A stretch of DNA of 7,022 nucleotides from assembly GCA_021413665.1 (NCBI GenBank), contig JAIOPW010000053.1, forward strand, positions 1 to 7,022, in the 5' to 3' direction. The position numbers and the translations under genes were made by a program. The notes beneath the pieces were generated by a model. The model worked only from the letters and a program-made list of their open reading frames with translations, made no database searches and was not told where the DNA came from. Shown piece by piece: positions 1 through 5,488 of the stretch. Numbering within the stretch: position 1 is the stretch's first letter; each line of letters opens with the position of its first letter. This DNA comes from Rhodocyclales bacterium. Lineage in GTDB: Bacteria > Pseudomonadota > Gammaproteobacteria > Burkholderiales > Rhodocyclaceae.

Positions 1-275
1 CCAGCGACCGCCACGGCATCCCGATCCCGGCCGCGGACATCGCCCTCGTTCCCACCATCGTGTTGCTGCCGCTGGTGGCCTTCGATCCGCGGGGTTTCCG
101 GTTGGGCTACGGTGGCGGTTACTTCGACCGCACGCTGGCGGTACTGGTTCCGCGCCCGCTGGCGATCGGAGTCGGCTTCGCGCTGGGACAGACGGCCGAC
201 ATCCGGCCACAGGCACACGACATGCCGCTGGATGCGACGGTCACCGAAGTCGGCATGGTGCGTCATGAGCGCTGA
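1..275 (+). CDS. ygfA: 5-formyltetrahydrofolate cyclo-ligase, 3' part only
   Basis: C-terminal end of 5-formyltetrahydrofolate cyclo-ligase (5,10-methenyltetrahydrofolate synthetase), a cytosolic enzyme that uses ATP to convert 5-formyl-THF to 5,10-methenyl-THF in one-carbon metabolism. The frame is open from the window edge (first full codon at base 3) to a TGA at 273-275, giving about 90 residues, roughly the last half of a family that is usually near 190-200 residues. The family signature is plain: FDPRGFRLGYGGGYFDR near window residues 27-43, where GYGGGY(F/Y)DR is the conserved nucleotide/folate-site loop. It is followed by IGVGFALGQ and the typical tail HDMPLDATVTE. The true start lies upstream of the window, so the GTG at base 60 is internal. 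It is followed by 48 noncoding bases and then the HDOD gene on the same strand. The identification is secure; only the N-terminal half is unseen. Confidence 0.93.
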   Translation, partial: SDRHGIPIPAADIALVPTIVLLPLVAFDPRGFRLGYGGGYFDRTLAVLVPRPLAIGVGFALGQTADIRPQAHDMPLDATVTEVGMVRHER

Positions 276-323
276 AGCGCGCCGCCTTGCATACGCCACC
301 ATTTCAGTTGATCATGGAATCAT

Positions 324-638
324 ATGAGTAGCGAAGGCTTCCCCCTCCTTGTCTTGCAACCGATGCTCGGTCCGGCGCAGGAATGGACCGGTGTGCGTGT
401 GCGCGGCGCCGGCTTGGCGGATGCCGAGGATCTGCAACGGCTGTTCGGCGAGTTTGCCCTGGCGCAGGCGATTCCCGGCCTGGTCTGCCTGCTGCCCGCC
501 AGCGCGATCGCACTGCTCGATGTCGCCGCGCTTCCCGCCGCGCTTGCAGCCGGACTGGTGCCGCTGCCCGATAGCGGCGAAGCGGCACAGATATGCCGCA
601 ACTGCATGGCAAGGGCCCGACGCAAGTCATGCTGCTGA
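324..638 (+). CDS. N-terminal piece of a frameshifted HDOD-domain protein
   Basis: This 104-residue frame starts at ATG 324, behind a weak TGGA ribosome site at 315-318; an in-frame TGA at 309-311 rules out a longer start. Residues 1 to about 89 use GC-rich codons and read like an alanine/leucine-rich alpha/beta domain (LLVLQPMLGP, GLVCLLPASAIALLDVAALP). In family terms this position matches the reduced EAL-like lobe that precedes HDOD in YuxH-type proteins, but I see no EAL catalytic motif, so that link is inference. The last 15 residues (ICRNCMARARRKSCC) use rare codons such as ata, agg, cga and tca and do not look like real protein. The good coding signal moves to the other frame at about 593. 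The piece is therefore best read as the first third of the same gene as 593-1240, not as a separate protein. Confidence 0.55.
   Translation: MSSEGFPLLVLQPMLGPAQEWTGVRVRGAGLADAEDLQRLFGEFALAQAIPGLVCLLPASAIALLDVAALPAALAAGLVPLPDSGEAAQICRNCMARARRKSCC
575..638 (+). other. Frameshift zone joining the two halves of the HDOD gene
   Basis: The upstream frame (codons starting at multiples of 3) remains open to TGA 636-638, and the downstream frame opens just after TAG 572-574, so the switch must lie here. At 591-594 the sequence is ATAT. Taking out one AT makes CAG (588-590) run directly into ATG-CCG-CAA-CTG, giving ...GEAAQMPQLHGKG... and one open frame of 304 residues from 324 to 1240. Codon quality changes from one frame to the other at this same point. 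The cause could be a natural dinucleotide-slippage mutation, a sequencing error, or, less likely, programmed frameshifting. No in-frame slippery heptamer is present. Confidence 0.6.
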
Positions 639-1240
639 AAATCCTCGCCCAGATCACCGGCGACGCCGAGACCCGCGACATCGAAGCGACGCTGAAACAG
701 GATCCGCAGCTTTCAGTGCAGTTGCTGCGCCTGGTCAATTCGGCGGCTTTCGCCCCCGCGGCGCGCATCAGCAGCTTCGCCCATGCCATTACCATGCTCG
801 GCCGCCGCCAGTTGCAGCGCTGGCTGCAACTGTTGCTTTACGCCGGCCAGTCTGCCGGCGCCGGCGGCAACCCGTTGCTGACCGTGGCGGCGCTGCGCGC
901 TTCGCTCATGGAGGGCCTTTGCAAGGCGAATCGTGGCGACAAGGCGATACAGGACGAGGCATTCATGGTCGGCATGTTTTCGCTGCTCGATCGCTTGTTC
1001 GGGAAACCGCTCGCGGATATCGTCGGGCCGCTGAACCTGGTGCGGGACGTCAATGACGCGCTGCTCACGCGCAGCGGGAAACTGGGGGAGCTGCTGGACC
1101 TGGTCGAGAAGGCGGAAACAGGTCCGGACGCGATCGTTTCCGAGCTGCGACGGGCCGGAATCGGCAACGAAGCCTGGTGCCGGGCGCAGATCGAAGCCTT
1201 GCGCTGGACCTTGCAAATCAGCCGGGACAGCCAGGCGTAG
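593..1240 (+). CDS. HDOD-domain signalling protein, C-terminal piece
   Basis: HDOD domains are metal-free relatives of HD phosphohydrolases found in bacterial signalling proteins, often linked to c-di-GMP, stress or motility control; they are thought to act as protein-interaction modules. The 215-residue frame carries the recognisable core: an opening helix (QVMLLKILAQI), then IEATLKQDPQLSVQLLRLVNSAAF at about residues 31-54 and ISSFAHAITMLGRRQLQRWL at about 59-78. These match the family's D-P-x-L...LLRLVNSA and I-x-S...AI-x-LG-x-x-x-L-x-x-W patterns. The rest is helical to the TAG at 1238-1240. The frame is closed upstream by a TAG at 572-574, and ATG 593 has no good Shine-Dalgarno, so this start is probably not the ancestral one. 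The upstream frame 324-638 supplies the missing N-terminus after a 2-base correction. Whether this fragment is made alone by reinitiation is unknown. Its 3' end overlaps the convergent C-S lyase gene by 23 bases. Confidence 0.8.
   Translation: MPQLHGKGPTQVMLLKILAQITGDAETRDIEATLKQDPQLSVQLLRLVNSAAFAPAARISSFAHAITMLGRRQLQRWLQLLLYAGQSAGAGGNPLLTVAALRASLMEGLCKANRGDKAIQDEAFMVGMFSLLDRLFGKPLADIVGPLNLVRDVNDALLTRSGKLGELLDLVEKAETGPDAIVSELRRAGIGNEAWCRAQIEALRWTLQISRDSQA
1218..1240. other. Tail-to-tail coding overlap of the HDOD and C-S lyase genes
   Basis: The plus-strand HDOD frame ends with TAG at 1238-1240, and the minus-strand lyase frame ends with TGA at 1220-1218, so 23 bases encode both protein ends. 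No T-rich hairpin terminator is visible for either direction in the immediate neighbourhood, so transcripts probably run into each other. Confidence 0.8.
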
Positions 1241-2381
1241 TCGCCCGCGCCAGGCGCGCCAGCGCCTCGTCGAGCAGCGCGCGCCGGGTGCCGAAATTGA
1301 GGCGGACAAAACCCGGCGCGCCGAAATCCGCACCGTCGGAAAGCCCCAGCCCACATTGCTCGAACCAGCGCGCGGGATTGGCAATGCCATGGTCGGCGGC
1401 GAATTCACGCGCATCGATCCAGGCCAGGTAGGTCGCCTCCACCGGCCGCATGTCGAGGCCCGGCGCGGCGGCGACCGCGCGCTCGACGGCCCGCAGGTTG
1501 TCGCGCAGGTAGTCGAGCAGGGCCGCCTGCCAGTCGTCGCATGAACTCAGCGCGGCTTCGGTAGCCACCAGCCCGAGGGCATTGACGTGCGGCACGATGC
1601 CGCGCATGGCGGCGACAAAACCGCGCCGCAGACGCGTGTCGGAAATGATGGCGAAAGCGCAGCCAAGGCCGGGAATGTTGAAGGTCTTGGAGGGCGCCAG
1701 CAGGGTGATGGTGCGCGCCGCGAGTTCCGGGCTCAGGGTGGCCAGGAGTCGGTGGCGGCGGGACGGCGAGAGGACCAGGCCGTTGTGGATTTCATCCGAA
1801 CAAACCACCAGGTCGTGCTTTTCCGCCAGCGCCGCGATCTGCCACAGCTCGTCGTCGTTCCATACGCGCCCCGTCGGATTGTGCGGATGGCAGAGCAGGA
1901 AGAGTTTTGCGCGGCTGGTGCGCAGCACCGCGTCCACGGCGGGAAAGTCCCACAGCCAACCCGCCGAGTCGCGCACCAGCGGCACGCTTGTCACGCGCCG
2001 GCCGGAATACTCCGGCGCCGACAGAAAGGGGGGATAGATCGGCGTCGCGGTGAACACGGCGTCGCCCGCCTCGCCCACCGCCCGACAGGCGACATTGAGG
2101 CCCGACACCAGACCCGGCAGCCAGACGATCCATTCCGGATCGATGGCCCAGTCAAATTTGCGCGCCATGTAACCGGTCACCGCATCGACCTGGCTCGCGG
2201 TCGGCTGGTTGTAGCCGAAGATGCCGTGGTCGACGCGCCGCCGCAGGACCTCGATGACGGCCGGCGGTGCGGCGAAGTCCATGTCCGCAACCCAGAGCGG
2301 AACCACGTCACCGGAATACTTCGCCCACTTCAATGAATCGGTGTTGGCGCGGTCGACGTGCGCGTCGAAGTCGAAGCTCAT
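1218..2381 (-). CDS. patB: PatB/MalY-type PLP-dependent C-S lyase (aminotransferase class I/II fold)
   Basis: A 387-residue pyridoxal-phosphate enzyme of the MalY/PatB group, cytosolic cystathionine beta-lyases that split C-S bonds in cystathionine or cysteine conjugates to give a thiol, pyruvate and ammonia. Visible motifs: VPLWVADMDF at 27-36, the group's N-terminal hallmark; GIFGYNQP at 53-60; HNPTG at 167-171; SDEIHN at 195-200 with the cofactor Asp196; SKTFNIPGLG at 231-240 with Lys232 as the expected Schiff-base lysine; and FVRLNFG at 358-364 with Arg360 for substrate carboxylate. The length matches the family (about 385-400). The start ATG 2381-2379 overlaps the caspase gene's TGA in an ATGA junction and has no clear Shine-Dalgarno, so translation is probably coupled. 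It is the last gene of the minus-strand run. The exact substrate cannot be read from the sequence; a plain aminotransferase is less likely given the WVADMDF and SKTFN motifs. Confidence 0.92.
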   Translation of the reverse strand: MSFDFDAHVDRANTDSLKWAKYSGDVVPLWVADMDFAAPPAVIEVLRRRVDHGIFGYNQPTASQVDAVTGYMARKFDWAIDPEWIVWLPGLVSGLNVACRAVGEAGDAVFTATPIYPPFLSAPEYSGRRVTSVPLVRDSAGWLWDFPAVDAVLRTSRAKLFLLCHPHNPTGRVWNDDELWQIAALAEKHDLVVCSDEIHNGLVLSPSRRHRLLATLSPELAARTITLLAPSKTFNIPGLGCAFAIISDTRLRRGFVAAMRGIVPHVNALGLVATEAALSSCDDWQAALLDYLRDNLRAVERAVAAAPGLDMRPVEATYLAWIDAREFAADHGIANPARWFEQCGLGLSDGADFGAPGFVRLNFGTRRALLDEALARLARATTPGCPG

Positions 2382-3391
2382 TCAGACTTCTGAAACAGGA
2401 AGTCGCCGCCCTCGGCATGACCGGCCGACACCACGGCGCCATACTGGGGTTGCTGCGGGTATTCCTTCGAGACGCCGCTGCGCACCGAACTCCAGACCTG
2501 GGCGCCGGGTGCCAGACCACCGGTGGCCTGCAAGGTCTTGATCAGGTTCCAGGCAAAGATCGAATGCCCTTCCTTGCCTTCGTCCGAAACCGGCTCGTCG
2601 GCGCCCGAGGACAGCACCAGCACCGAACGCTGCCTGAGTATCTCTTCCGGCGTCAGCGCCCTGGTCTGGGTCACCTTCTGTTCCTTCGTCAGGCTGCCCG
2701 AATAGCAACTGTCCGACACGAGGATGAGTTGGCGGGCCGGTATCGCGGCGAGCAGCCTGGAAATGTCGCTGTTGGAGATCCAGCCTTGTGCGGTCTTCAC
2801 CGAGGCGTCGACCGGAATCCAGTAACCCATGTTGACGTCGTCGAGCAGGTAGCCATGCCCGGCATAGAACAGCAGAACGCTGTCGTCCGGCTTCGCTTCG
2901 GCGGCGACGCGGTTGAGGGCCTCGATGATCTTCGTCTTGCCGGCATCCTTGACGATGCGGGTTTCAAAGCCAAAACGGGATTGCAGCAGGCCTGCGATCT
3001 GCGAGACGTCCGCGATCGGCGTCTCCAGCGACGGGATCGGCGCGGCATAGGCGTTGTTGCCGACCAGCACGGCAAGGCGACGGCGCGGCTGTGGGCTGCC
3101 GGATGCGGCGGCGGCCGGCGCGGCGCGCGCCAGGCAACCGCCATCCTGCGAACCGTGTCCGGCCGGGCATTCCGGAACGTCGGCCGCCGCCGGGTTTTTG
3201 CGCAGTTCTTCCAGCGCTTCGCGGTAAAGCAGGGTGCGTGCCTGGTGCCGCTGATTCTGGATGGCCTGGAACTGGGCCGCGCCCGGGATGCCGCCGGCGA
3301 AGGCGGGGAAGCGCATCATCTGCGCCGCCGCCATGTCCGCCGCCGCCAATGCGGCAAGGAACAGCACGGCCGAAACAAGCCTTCTGTTCAT
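2378..3391 (-). CDS. Exported caspase-family (C14) cysteine peptidase
   Basis: A 337-residue protein with a Sec signal peptide (MNRR, then a hydrophobic stretch to AAAQ near residue 24), so it should act in the periplasm or outside the cell. Residues 40-65 form a polar helical stretch, followed by a short segment with Cys75 and Cys86. From about 105 comes the caspase p20 fold: RRLAVLVGNNAY at 103-114, then LLFYAGHGYL with catalytic His179, then LILVSDSCYSG with catalytic Cys229 preceded by Asp227, an arrangement seen in bacterial orthocaspases and metacaspases, which commonly cleave after Arg/Lys. The C-terminal part (SIFAWNLIKTL) also fits C14 proteins. ATG 3391-3389 has an excellent Shine-Dalgarno, GGAGGAG at 3403-3397, spaced 5 bases, which settles the start; longer in-frame starts are shadows. 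The start overlaps the hydrolase stop (ATGA) and the stop overlaps the patB start (ATGA). The substrate is unknown; neighbouring surface proteins are candidates by context only. Confidence 0.9.
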   Translation of the reverse strand: MNRRLVSAVLFLAALAAADMAAAQMMRFPAFAGGIPGAAQFQAIQNQRHQARTLLYREALEELRKNPAAADVPECPAGHGSQDGGCLARAAPAAAASGSPQPRRRLAVLVGNNAYAAPIPSLETPIADVSQIAGLLQSRFGFETRIVKDAGKTKIIEALNRVAAEAKPDDSVLLFYAGHGYLLDDVNMGYWIPVDASVKTAQGWISNSDISRLLAAIPARQLILVSDSCYSGSLTKEQKVTQTRALTPEEILRQRSVLVLSSGADEPVSDEGKEGHSIFAWNLIKTLQATGGLAPGAQVWSSVRSGVSKEYPQQPQYGAVVSAGHAEGGDFLFQKSE

Positions 3392-4248
3392 TTGATCTCC
3401 TCCAGCAAGCGCCGCCAGTCGCGTGACCAGCAACACTGGTGATCGAAGTCCGGTACCTCGTTCAGCGTCCCGCCGGTGCGGGCGGCAAAGATAACCACCA
3501 GCCGCGACGGCACGATGCGGTCGCGTCCGCCGACAAAGTGGGTCGCCGGCGGCAATCGCCCCGTGACGGCCGCCGACGGGTCCAGCGATCCGAGCAGCGG
3601 CGTCGCCTGATGCAAGGCGGTCCATTCCGCCACCGCCAGCGGCGAGGCGACCGTGACCAGTTGCTCGACATCGCCGCGCCTTGCCGCCAGCAGCGTGGCC
3701 AGCACCCCGCCACCGGAATAGCCAAAAAGACGCAGGCGCTTCGCCCCGCTGGTCTCCTTGAGGCGGTCGAGGAAGCCCATGTAGGCGGTGACCACGTCCG
3801 GCGCGAAGCGCAAATTGGTCCAGTACTCCGGCGAACAGGCGGCGAGCTCCGCCGCTTCCAGGTACTGGCAGGGGCGTCCCAGATACGCCACCGCGGGCGC
3901 CGGATCGGCGTCGGCCAATGCCAGGGCGATCGGCTCCGTCGGCGTCGGGTTTTGCGGGGGATGGAAAGGCGTCTGCCAGGGCGCACCATCGCCCTCGATA
4001 TAGACATTGAGAACCGTCGCCGGCTGAGAGGGGTCGAAGCGTTGCAGCGACAGGAGACGGAAGCGTCGCAGCAGCAGATGATTGGCGTCGAAGCCGCGCT
4101 CGCGCCCCCAATCGACCACCGCCTGCCGCGAGCCGCCGAAGCGATCGACGCTGGCGCAGCCGGACAGGCCGACGACAAGCGCCGCGACAAACAAAAAGGC
4201 CGCACCCTTGAGCGCGGCCCTGCCGATGGCAAATCCGGTGGCGATCAA
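3388..4248 (-). CDS. Alpha/beta-hydrolase lipoprotein
   Basis: A serine hydrolase predicted to be lipid-anchored in the envelope. With the TTG start at 4248-4246 it has 286 residues: a type II signal peptide (hydrophobic AAFLFVAALVVGL) ending in lipobox LSGC with the lipidated Cys31, then an alpha/beta-hydrolase domain. Visible active-site elements are the nucleophile elbow GYSGGG at 176-181 (Ser178), GGRDRIVP at 240-247 (Asp243) and DFDHQCCW at 267-274 (His270). LNVYIEGDG at 80-88 is the strand and oxyanion region near the start of the fold. Cys127, Cys138, Cys272 and Cys273 could form disulfides. TTG is chosen because it makes a TTGA overlap with the barrel gene's stop, like the ATGA junctions downstream, and leaves a normal short n-region. 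The in-frame extension up to 4374 is arginine-rich and lies wholly inside the barrel gene. No Shine-Dalgarno is clear. Esterase, lipase or acyl-transfer activity are all possible; the substrate is unknown. Confidence 0.85.
   Translation of the reverse strand: MIATGFAIGRAALKGAAFLFVAALVVGLSGCASVDRFGGSRQAVVDWGRERGFDANHLLLRRFRLLSLQRFDPSQPATVLNVYIEGDGAPWQTPFHPPQNPTPTEPIALALADADPAPAVAYLGRPCQYLEAAELAACSPEYWTNLRFAPDVVTAYMGFLDRLKETSGAKRLRLFGYSGGGVLATLLAARRGDVEQLVTVASPLAVAEWTALHQATPLLGSLDPSAAVTGRLPPATHFVGGRDRIVPSRLVVIFAARTGGTLNEVPDFDHQCCWSRDWRRLLEEIK
3397..3403 (-). promoter_or_regulatory. Strong Shine-Dalgarno of the caspase gene
   Basis: On the minus strand GGAGGAG lies 5 bases before ATG 3391. The same bases encode Glu283 and Glu284 (GAG GAG) near the end of the upstream hydrolase. 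It is the strongest ribosome site inside the coupled gene run, so the caspase can be initiated independently of, and perhaps more often than, its neighbours, whose junctions lack a clear site. Confidence 0.75.
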
Positions 4249-5360
4249 AAGCGCATGCCGATGTTTGCCGCCACGGCGCTGTTCTTCTGGTTCGAACGGC
4301 CGTCTTCCCGGGTGTAGCCGATGCCGCCCGTGACGCCGCTGGCGAGCGAGAAGAAATTCACGCCGAGCGCCCATTGCCAGGCACTCTTGCCGACCGGATC
4401 GGTGCCAGCCTGCGAGGACGATCGACGATCGGCGAGATAGCTCAAGCCGGCGTAGGGCTGGACGCCATCACCCATCCAGTAGCCGGCCTGGACACCGAAC
4501 AGCCAGCGATCGAGCTTGTTTTTCGCCGCCGTGTTGTTCATCGTCGCGCCGTTGACCTTGGTGTTGCCGAAATCCTCTTCACCATGCAGGTAGCCGAGCT
4601 TGCCGGTAAATTGAAGGTTCCTGACCCATCTGGAATAGTTGAGGTTGGCGGCATAGAACAGGCGATCGCCTTCCGACTCCATGTTGCCGGAACCGGAGTT
4701 TTTCCCAGAACCGAAACCGATGCTGGCGTCGAGCGCAAGCTCCTTGCTGAGTTGATAGCCGAGATAGGGCGCAATCGCGTAGCCCTTGGTGGTCGAGGCT
4801 TCCCTGGGCGCGACGGCTGTCGGCTGCATGCTGCCTTCGCCGCGATCGAACGCCCCCGATACGCCGAGCACCATGCCGGGCGCGAGGGCGTAATCCGCGC
4901 CGACCACCAGGTTGGTGACATTGAGGTCGTTCTTGATCAGGTTGGGGCCGATGGCGAAGGACTGGCGCGTATCGTTCACCGCCACGTTGCCCCAGAGGTT
5001 CCAGGCGTTCTTGCCCCCCGCCGCCATGCCCTGTACCGGCGCTCCGCTGACCTGCGTCGGCCCGGCGCCGCCCAGCATGCGGGAAGACAGGGATGAGGAA
5101 ATCGCGCCGACCTGCTGAAACGATGAGCCGCTCACCTGCGCCTGCGATGCCGAAGAGCCTCCGGGAAAGCAGCCCGGGTGGGCCGCCACATACTCTTGTG
5201 GAGACGCATAGGGCGAGCACGCCAGTGAGTTGCTCAGGCAGGACTGGTACTGGGTATAGAACGACGACGAGCAGGTTGACGAAGCAGTTGCGTTGCCGGA
5301 AAACGCCAGTACGCCGAGTGAAACAACGGCGACCAGTCGGGGGAACACGTGATTGGCCAT
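4245..5360 (-). CDS. Autotransporter-type outer-membrane beta-barrel protein with short Cys-rich N-terminus
   Basis: A 371-residue outer-membrane protein. A Sec signal peptide (hydrophobic LVAVVSLGVLAF, likely cleavage after NATA at residue 26) is followed by a small segment with four cysteines at 30, 41, 48 and 64. A Ser/Gln/Gly-rich linker follows, with a helix-like QQVGAISSSLSSRM at 82-95, in the place where autotransporters have the helix that threads the pore. From about residue 118 to the end, alternating amphipathic strands (WNLWGNVAVN, NLVVGADYAL, GYAIAPYLGYQL, LFGVQAGYWM, WQWALGVNFF) end in a terminal Phe (NIGMRF), the usual signal for outer-membrane insertion by the BAM machinery. 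The size fits a 12-strand autotransporter translocator, but the passenger is only about 90 residues. ATG 5360-5358 is preferred over TTG 5372 because GGAGGG at 5370-5365 sits 5 bases before it. A plain small porin-like barrel is the alternative reading. Confidence 0.85.
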   Translation of the reverse strand: MANHVFPRLVAVVSLGVLAFSGNATASSTCSSSFYTQYQSCLSNSLACSPYASPQEYVAAHPGCFPGGSSASQAQVSGSSFQQVGAISSSLSSRMLGGAGPTQVSGAPVQGMAAGGKNAWNLWGNVAVNDTRQSFAIGPNLIKNDLNVTNLVVGADYALAPGMVLGVSGAFDRGEGSMQPTAVAPREASTTKGYAIAPYLGYQLSKELALDASIGFGSGKNSGSGNMESEGDRLFYAANLNYSRWVRNLQFTGKLGYLHGEEDFGNTKVNGATMNNTAAKNKLDRWLFGVQAGYWMGDGVQPYAGLSYLADRRSSSQAGTDPVGKSAWQWALGVNFFSLASGVTGGIGYTREDGRSNQKNSAVAANIGMRF

Positions 5361-5364
5361 GATG

Positions 5365-5370
5365 CCCTCC
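5365..5370 (-). promoter_or_regulatory. Shine-Dalgarno deciding the barrel-protein start
   Basis: GGAGGG on the minus strand lies 5 bases before ATG 5360. The alternative in-frame TTG at 5372-5370 overlaps this site and has none of its own, so the ATG is the likely start. The first two G residues are also part of a possible hairpin (5369-5387). Confidence 0.7.
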
Positions 5371-5400
5371 AAAAAGCCGGTTCTTGGAAAACCAAAAGCC
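5369..5400 (-). promoter_or_regulatory. Two mutually exclusive hairpins in the barrel gene leader
   Basis: On the minus strand a central arm CCAAGA(A) (5387-5381) can pair two ways. Upstream it pairs with TTTTGG (5397-5392) around a TTTT loop, extended by an outer GG/CC after one mismatch. Downstream it pairs with TTTTTGG (5375-5369) around the 5-base loop CCGGC, giving a 7-bp stem with one G-U pair. The second hairpin covers the first GG of the Shine-Dalgarno, and the first would free it. If transcription starts near 5390, the upstream arm is mostly absent and only the masking hairpin forms; read-through from ilvA would contain both. The pairing can be read directly. A regulatory role is speculation, because short A/T-rich stems like these also arise by chance. 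Confidence 0.3.
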
Positions 5401-5425
5401 TACTCCCTGCCCGTGGATTCTTCAA
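5397..5425 (-). promoter_or_regulatory. Candidate sigma-70 promoter for the envelope cassette
   Basis: In the 128-base gap between the FecR-like gene and the barrel gene, the minus strand has TTGAAG (5425-5420) as a -35 candidate and TAGGCT (5402-5397) as a -10 candidate, separated by exactly 17 bases. The -35 keeps TTGA, and the -10 keeps only the key T, A and final T. Transcription would begin near 5390, leaving a leader of about 30 bases. The match is moderate, and GC-rich betaproteobacterial promoters are often poor. The rest of the gap (5403-5488) holds nothing clear beyond a 5-bp hairpin just after the FecR-like stop, at about 5474-5486, with no T-run, so no convincing terminator separates the two genes. 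Confidence 0.35.
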
Positions 5426-5488
5426 GGGCGATGGCGCAGGGACAAGCGTTCCTGTGGCTTTCATGCCGCGTCGCCGGTCAAGGACCGC

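Noticed and set aside
287..315. TTGCAT-17-GATCAT as a promoter for the HDOD gene
   Set aside because: The -10 match is poor, and the implied start would lie almost at ATG 324, leaving no leader for ribosome binding.
613..619. GGGCCCG as a possible -1 slippery heptamer for programmed frameshifting in the HDOD gene
   Set aside because: The heptamer is not in the required phase with the upstream reading frame, and the codon-quality switch already occurs about 20 bases earlier, at 591-594.
1587..2336. Plus-strand open frame (249 codons) opposite the C-S lyase gene
   Set aside because: The composition is Arg/His/Gln-rich with no domain signal, and the opposite strand encodes a full-length PLP enzyme.
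2378..3391. Anti-phage defence or toxin-type caspase effector
   Set aside because: No sensor, gasdermin-like, nuclease, reverse transcriptase or other defence gene is adjacent, and the protein has a secretion signal, unlike typical cytosolic defence caspases.
2267..3442. Long plus-strand open frame (391 codons) opposite the caspase gene
   Set aside because: It is arginine/glycine-rich with no recognisable motif and lies antisense to a gene with clear catalytic motifs, signal peptide and ribosome site. In GC-rich DNA, open frames opposite real genes are common.
3392..4111. Upstream extension of the caspase frame to a 577-residue protein
   Set aside because: The extension lies inside the hydrolase gene in another frame and is Arg-rich, while ATG 3391 has a strong Shine-Dalgarno and begins a good signal peptide.
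3439..4317. Plus-strand open frame (292 codons) opposite the hydrolase gene
   Set aside because: Low-quality Arg/Gln-rich sequence that spans the boundary of two real minus-strand genes; treated as a shadow frame.
5474..5486. CGGTC-CTT-GACCG hairpin after the FecR-like gene as an intrinsic terminator
   Set aside because: The stem is only about 5 bp and no T-run follows, so it does not meet the pattern of a rho-independent terminator.
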